From contig JAJYGJ010000143.1 of NCBI GenBank assembly GCA_021790695.1, positions 4,527-12,842 of the forward strand: a DNA stretch of 8,316 nt, in the 5' to 3' direction. The number at the start of each line of letters is the position of its first letter. Within the stretch, counting starts at the first letter, position 1. The position numbers were made by a program, and so were the translations under genes. Source of the DNA: Nitrospirota bacterium. GTDB lineage: Bacteria > Nitrospirota > Thermodesulfovibrionia > Thermodesulfovibrionales > JdFR-88. The notes beneath the pieces are model-generated. The model was given only the letters and a program-made list of their open reading frames with translations. It made no database searches and had not been told where the DNA came from. Shown in pieces: positions 5,541 through 8,316 of this stretch.

Positions 5541-7980
5541 CCGCCAGGTAGTCATACACGCCCACATGTACCAGCCGCCCAGGGAAAATCCATGGCTTGA
5601 GGCCATAGAGATACAGGACGGCGCTTACCCATGGCATGACTGGAACGAGCGGGTGACGGCCGAAAGCTACGCCCCGAACGCCTACGCGCGCATACTGGAC
5701 GAGCAGAAGAAGATTATCCGGATCGCAAACAACTATAAGAATATAAGCTTCAACTTCGGCCCGACCCTTCTGGGCTGGCTGGCGGAACATTCAAAACCCC
5801 TTTACGAGGCGATTATCGAGGCCGACAGGGCAAGCGTCCGGGAGCGTTCCGGGCATGGCAACGCGATCGCCCAGTGCTATAACCATGTCATAATGCCCCT
5901 TGCCACGAGGCGCGACAAGATCACCCAGGTCATCTGGGGCATTGAGGACTTCACCCATCGTTTTTCGAGGCCCCCGGAGGGGATGTGGCTGCCGGAGACC
6001 GCGGTGGACGAGGAGACCCTGGAGATACTGGCCTCACAGGGCATCAAATTCACCATACTGGCCCCGCATCAGGCGCATATGGTAAGGGGCCCCGGCGCCT
6101 CCGAATGGACGCACGTGGACGACAACGCGCTCGATACAAGGATTCCGTACTCGGTCAGGCTGCCTTCCGGCGCGCGGATTTCGGTCTTCTTCTATGACGG
6201 CCCGGCGGCCAAGGGGGTCGCCTTCGAGGGGCTTTTGAGCGACGGGGTGCAATTCGCCGAGCGGCTCATGCGGATATTCTCCGATCCCCCCGCCGCGGGC
6301 CGGCCCGAACTGGCGCATATCGCCACGGACGGGGAGTCATACGGGCATCACAGCCGTTTCGGGGAGATGGCCCTTGCCTACTGTCTTTATCATATCGAAC
6401 GGAACAATCTTGCGAAGATCACGAATTACGGCGAGTTCCTGGAGAAAAACCCCCCGGACCGGGAGGCAAGGATAAGGGAAAACACCTCCTGGAGCTGTTA
6501 TCACGGCGTCGAGCGCTGGCGCGCCGATTGCGGTTGCAGCACGGGCGCGCACCCCGGGTGGAACCAGGGGTGGAGGACGCCTTTAAGAGAGGCGATGGAC
6601 TGGCTTTCGGACCGGCTGGCCCGGAGTTTCGAGGAAAAGGCGGGGGCCCTTTTCAGGGACCCCTGGCTGGCCAGGGACCGCTACATAGAGGTGATCCTGG
6701 ACCGCGCGGACGAGAACGCGGCCAGGTATCTGGGCGAACATTCTTCAAGGACGCTTTCCGCCGCCGAGCGCGTTTACGCCTTAAAACTCCTCGAGTTGCA
6801 GAGGCACGGCATGCTCATGTTCACAAGCTGCGGATGGTTCTTCGACGATATCTCCGGCATCGAAGCGTTACAGGTCCTCCAGTATGCGTGCCGGGCCATT
6901 CAGCTCCATGGGGACCTCCACGGCGAAGACCTCGAGGAAGGGTTCCTGCGGATACTTTCAAAGGCCAAAACCAATATCCAGGGAGAGGCCGGAGACGGCG
7001 AAGCCCTTTACCGCGCTAAGGTCAGGACAAAGGCCGTCGACCTGGACAAGGTCTCGGTGCACTATGCCATAAGCTCTCTCTACGAGGATTTCGCCCCGAC
7101 GCAGGGCCTTTACTGCTTCGACGTGACAAGGCGGGATTATCAAAGATTGGAGGGGACGCAGGGCGCGAGGCTGGCCCTCGGCAGGATAAATGTGCGCTCC
7201 CGGATAACCGGCGAGGAGGGGGAAAACCGGTTTGCCGCCATGAGGACGGGCATCCACGATATAAACTGCTGGCTGTGCCGCTGCGAAGATGCGGGGTACG
7301 AGGAATTCAAAAAGACCGTCTCCTGCTACTTCCACAAGGGCGAGCTTTCCACGGCCCTGCGGGAGATGGACAGGTATGCGGATGGCGCCCTTTATTCCCT
7401 CAAGGACCTCTTCAGGGACAAGCAAAGGGAGATACTTTCGGTCACCATAAGCGAGAGGATCGAGAAGACCGAACTGGTGTACGAGCGGATGTACGAGCAG
7501 GACCGTTACCTGATGGCGCTCCTCGCGGATTTTGGCGTCCCCATCGCAAGGGTTTTTCTGGCCACGGCGGAATTCGCGCTGGGCCACGAGCTTGTGAAAT
7601 CCATCGGGGCGGAGCCGCCGGACATGGAAAGGGCCGCGGGTCTCGTCCGCGAGATGGCGGGATGGGGAGTTCCCCCCGACCATGTGGAAATCGAGCTTCT
7701 TCTGCGGCGAAAACTCCTTGCCCTGCTCTCCCGGCTCGGAGAAAAACCGGGACCGGACCCGGACGGGGTGCGAAGGCTGAGGGGGCTTTTGAAATTCGCC
7801 TCCATGCTGCCCTTTGCCCTCAACCTCTGGGAGGGACAAAACGTCTATTACGGGATGGCCCGCTCCCTTTACCGCGAGCTGCGGGACGGGCATGGCCAGG
7901 GGGCGGACGCCTGGGCCGCGGAGTTCAGGGAACTGGGCGGAGACCTCAATTTCAATACCTCCGAGGTGTTTCATGAATAA
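5533..7980 (+). CDS. GH57 glycoside hydrolase with DUF3536-type C-terminal region
   Basis: This is an 815-residue cytoplasmic protein. The N-terminal half is a GH57 catalytic domain. It has HAHMYQP (9-15), the probable nucleophile Glu155 in MWLPET, the probable acid/base Asp266 in ATDGESYGHH, and further on SWSCYHGVERWRADCGC. GH57 enzymes are retaining and act on alpha-glucans as amylases, 4-alpha-glucanotransferases or branching enzymes. Which reaction applies here cannot be told. The second half (from about residue 380) is largely helical and fits the DUF3536 region that accompanies this GH57 subgroup. It has a cysteine-rich patch C-W-L-C-R-C in the second half. The start is ATG 5533, giving MDDRQVVIHAH. 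The in-frame ATG at 5500 would add 11 repeat-derived residues with no better ribosome site. The gene overlaps the treZ end by 8 bases (ATGGATGA) and the treY start by 8 bases, so it probably works with TreZ/TreY on glycogen or maltodextrin. Confidence 0.85.
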   Translation: MDDRQVVIHAHMYQPPRENPWLEAIEIQDGAYPWHDWNERVTAESYAPNAYARILDEQKKIIRIANNYKNISFNFGPTLLGWLAEHSKPLYEAIIEADRASVRERSGHGNAIAQCYNHVIMPLATRRDKITQVIWGIEDFTHRFSRPPEGMWLPETAVDEETLEILASQGIKFTILAPHQAHMVRGPGASEWTHVDDNALDTRIPYSVRLPSGARISVFFYDGPAAKGVAFEGLLSDGVQFAERLMRIFSDPPAAGRPELAHIATDGESYGHHSRFGEMALAYCLYHIERNNLAKITNYGEFLEKNPPDREARIRENTSWSCYHGVERWRADCGCSTGAHPGWNQGWRTPLREAMDWLSDRLARSFEEKAGALFRDPWLARDRYIEVILDRADENAARYLGEHSSRTLSAAERVYALKLLELQRHGMLMFTSCGWFFDDISGIEALQVLQYACRAIQLHGDLHGEDLEEGFLRILSKAKTNIQGEAGDGEALYRAKVRTKAVDLDKVSVHYAISSLYEDFAPTQGLYCFDVTRRDYQRLEGTQGARLALGRINVRSRITGEEGENRFAAMRTGIHDINCWLCRCEDAGYEEFKKTVSCYFHKGELSTALREMDRYADGALYSLKDLFRDKQREILSVTISERIEKTELVYERMYEQDRYLMALLADFGVPIARVFLATAEFALGHELVKSIGAEPPDMERAAGLVREMAGWGVPPDHVEIELLLRRKLLALLSRLGEKPGPDPDGVRRLRGLLKFASMLPFALNLWEGQNVYYGMARSLYRELRDGHGQGADAWAAEFRELGGDLNFNTSEVFHE
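7963..7968 (+). promoter_or_regulatory. Ribosome binding site of treY within the GH57 gene
   Basis: GAGGTG lies inside the last codons of the GH57 gene, with GAGG six bases before the ATG at 7973. It supports 7973 over the next in-frame ATG at 7997 as the treY start. Confidence 0.6.
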
Positions 7981-8316
7981 CGCCGGGGGCGCGGGCATGG
8001 TCCGCATAAGGGGCATTGAGGAAGCACCCAGGGGCGCGCCGGGCGCGCCGGAGATACCTCTTAGCACGTACAGGCTCCAGTTCAACCGGTTTCTTACGTT
8101 CGAGGCCGCCAGAAGGATCATACCCTACCTGGACGAACTGGGTGTGACCACCGTCTATGCGTCGCCTTATTTCAAGTCCATGCCGGGCAGCCTGCACGGT
8201 TATGACATAATCAGGTACGATGAGCTGAACCCGGAGGTCGGCACGGCCGGGGAGTACGAGCTTTTTACCGGGGAGCTTGCCCGCCGGGCAATGGGGCAGA
8301 TACTGGACATCGTGCC
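7973..8316 (+). CDS. treY: Malto-oligosyltrehalose synthase TreY, N-terminal part (cut by window end)
   Basis: TreY turns the reducing-end alpha-1,4 bond of a maltodextrin or glycogen chain into an alpha,alpha-1,1 bond (EC 5.4.99.15), providing the substrate of TreZ. Only 114 codons are visible of a protein usually over 700 residues long. After a Gly/Ala/Pro-rich leader of about 30 residues the family signature begins: PLSTYRLQFNRFLTFEAAR, then IPYLDELGVTTVYASPYFKS, PGSLHGYDI, LNPEVG and MGQILDIV. The last of these is the first conserved region of the GH13 barrel (normally DIVPNH). The catalytic residues lie beyond the window. The ATG overlaps the GH57 stop by 8 bases (ATGAATAA), so translation is coupled. 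The separation of treZ and treY by a GH57 gene is notable, since the two are often neighbours. Confidence 0.93.
   Translation, partial: MNNAGGAGMVRIRGIEEAPRGAPGAPEIPLSTYRLQFNRFLTFEAARRIIPYLDELGVTTVYASPYFKSMPGSLHGYDIIRYDELNPEVGTAGEYELFTGELARRAMGQILDIV

Overview
This window looks like chromosomal DNA from a GC-rich bacterium, roughly 60% GC in genes with AT-rich gaps between them. It uses sigma70-type promoters and AGGAGG ribosome sites. Genes are high in GC at third positions yet use AGG (Arg) and ATA (Ile) freely. Together with the TreT, DUF5752, GH57/DUF3536 and TreZ/TreY set, this suggests Nitrospirota or a Desulfobacterota (old Deltaproteobacteria) relative. That placement is an inference and is not proven by any marker gene here.

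Layout. Positions 1-60 are an unassignable tail. A textbook promoter (61-89) drives a two-gene unit: a 31-residue, very basic ribosomal-type protein (159-254; AURKAIP1/COX24, mycobacterial bS22-like) and a 69-residue helical protein of unknown function (258-467). A hairpin with a T-run and a larger imperfect inverted repeat (466-540) end this unit. They lie in a convergent gap facing a minus-strand gene (633-1496) for an exported DUF1460/NlpC-P60-like amidase. A divergent AT-rich gap (1497-1616) follows, and then a plus-strand operon runs off the right edge.

The operon is a trehalose/alpha-glucan cluster: a DUF5752 protein (1617-2321), trehalose glycosyltransferring synthase TreT (2318-3532), malto-oligosyltrehalose trehalohydrolase TreZ (3540-5540), a GH57 protein with a DUF3536-type C-terminal region (5533-7980), and the first 114 codons of malto-oligosyltrehalose synthase TreY (from 7973). 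Genes overlap by 4-8 bases or are 7 bases apart, so they are almost certainly co-transcribed and translationally coupled. TreT would make trehalose from a nucleotide-glucose and glucose. TreY and TreZ would make it from the ends of glycogen or maltodextrin chains. The GH57 enzyme probably trims or rearranges the same alpha-glucans. All are predicted cytoplasmic.

The points most worth a second look are: a palindromic repeat of the 'PHPxPLPxGEG' type read in frame inside the C-terminal domain of treZ; a 16-base direct repeat at the treZ/GH57 junction whose loss would fuse the two genes in frame; an internal duplication in the DUF5752 protein; and the tiny bS22-like gene, which is easily missed. 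I see no tRNA, rRNA, CRISPR array, transposase gene or phage gene.
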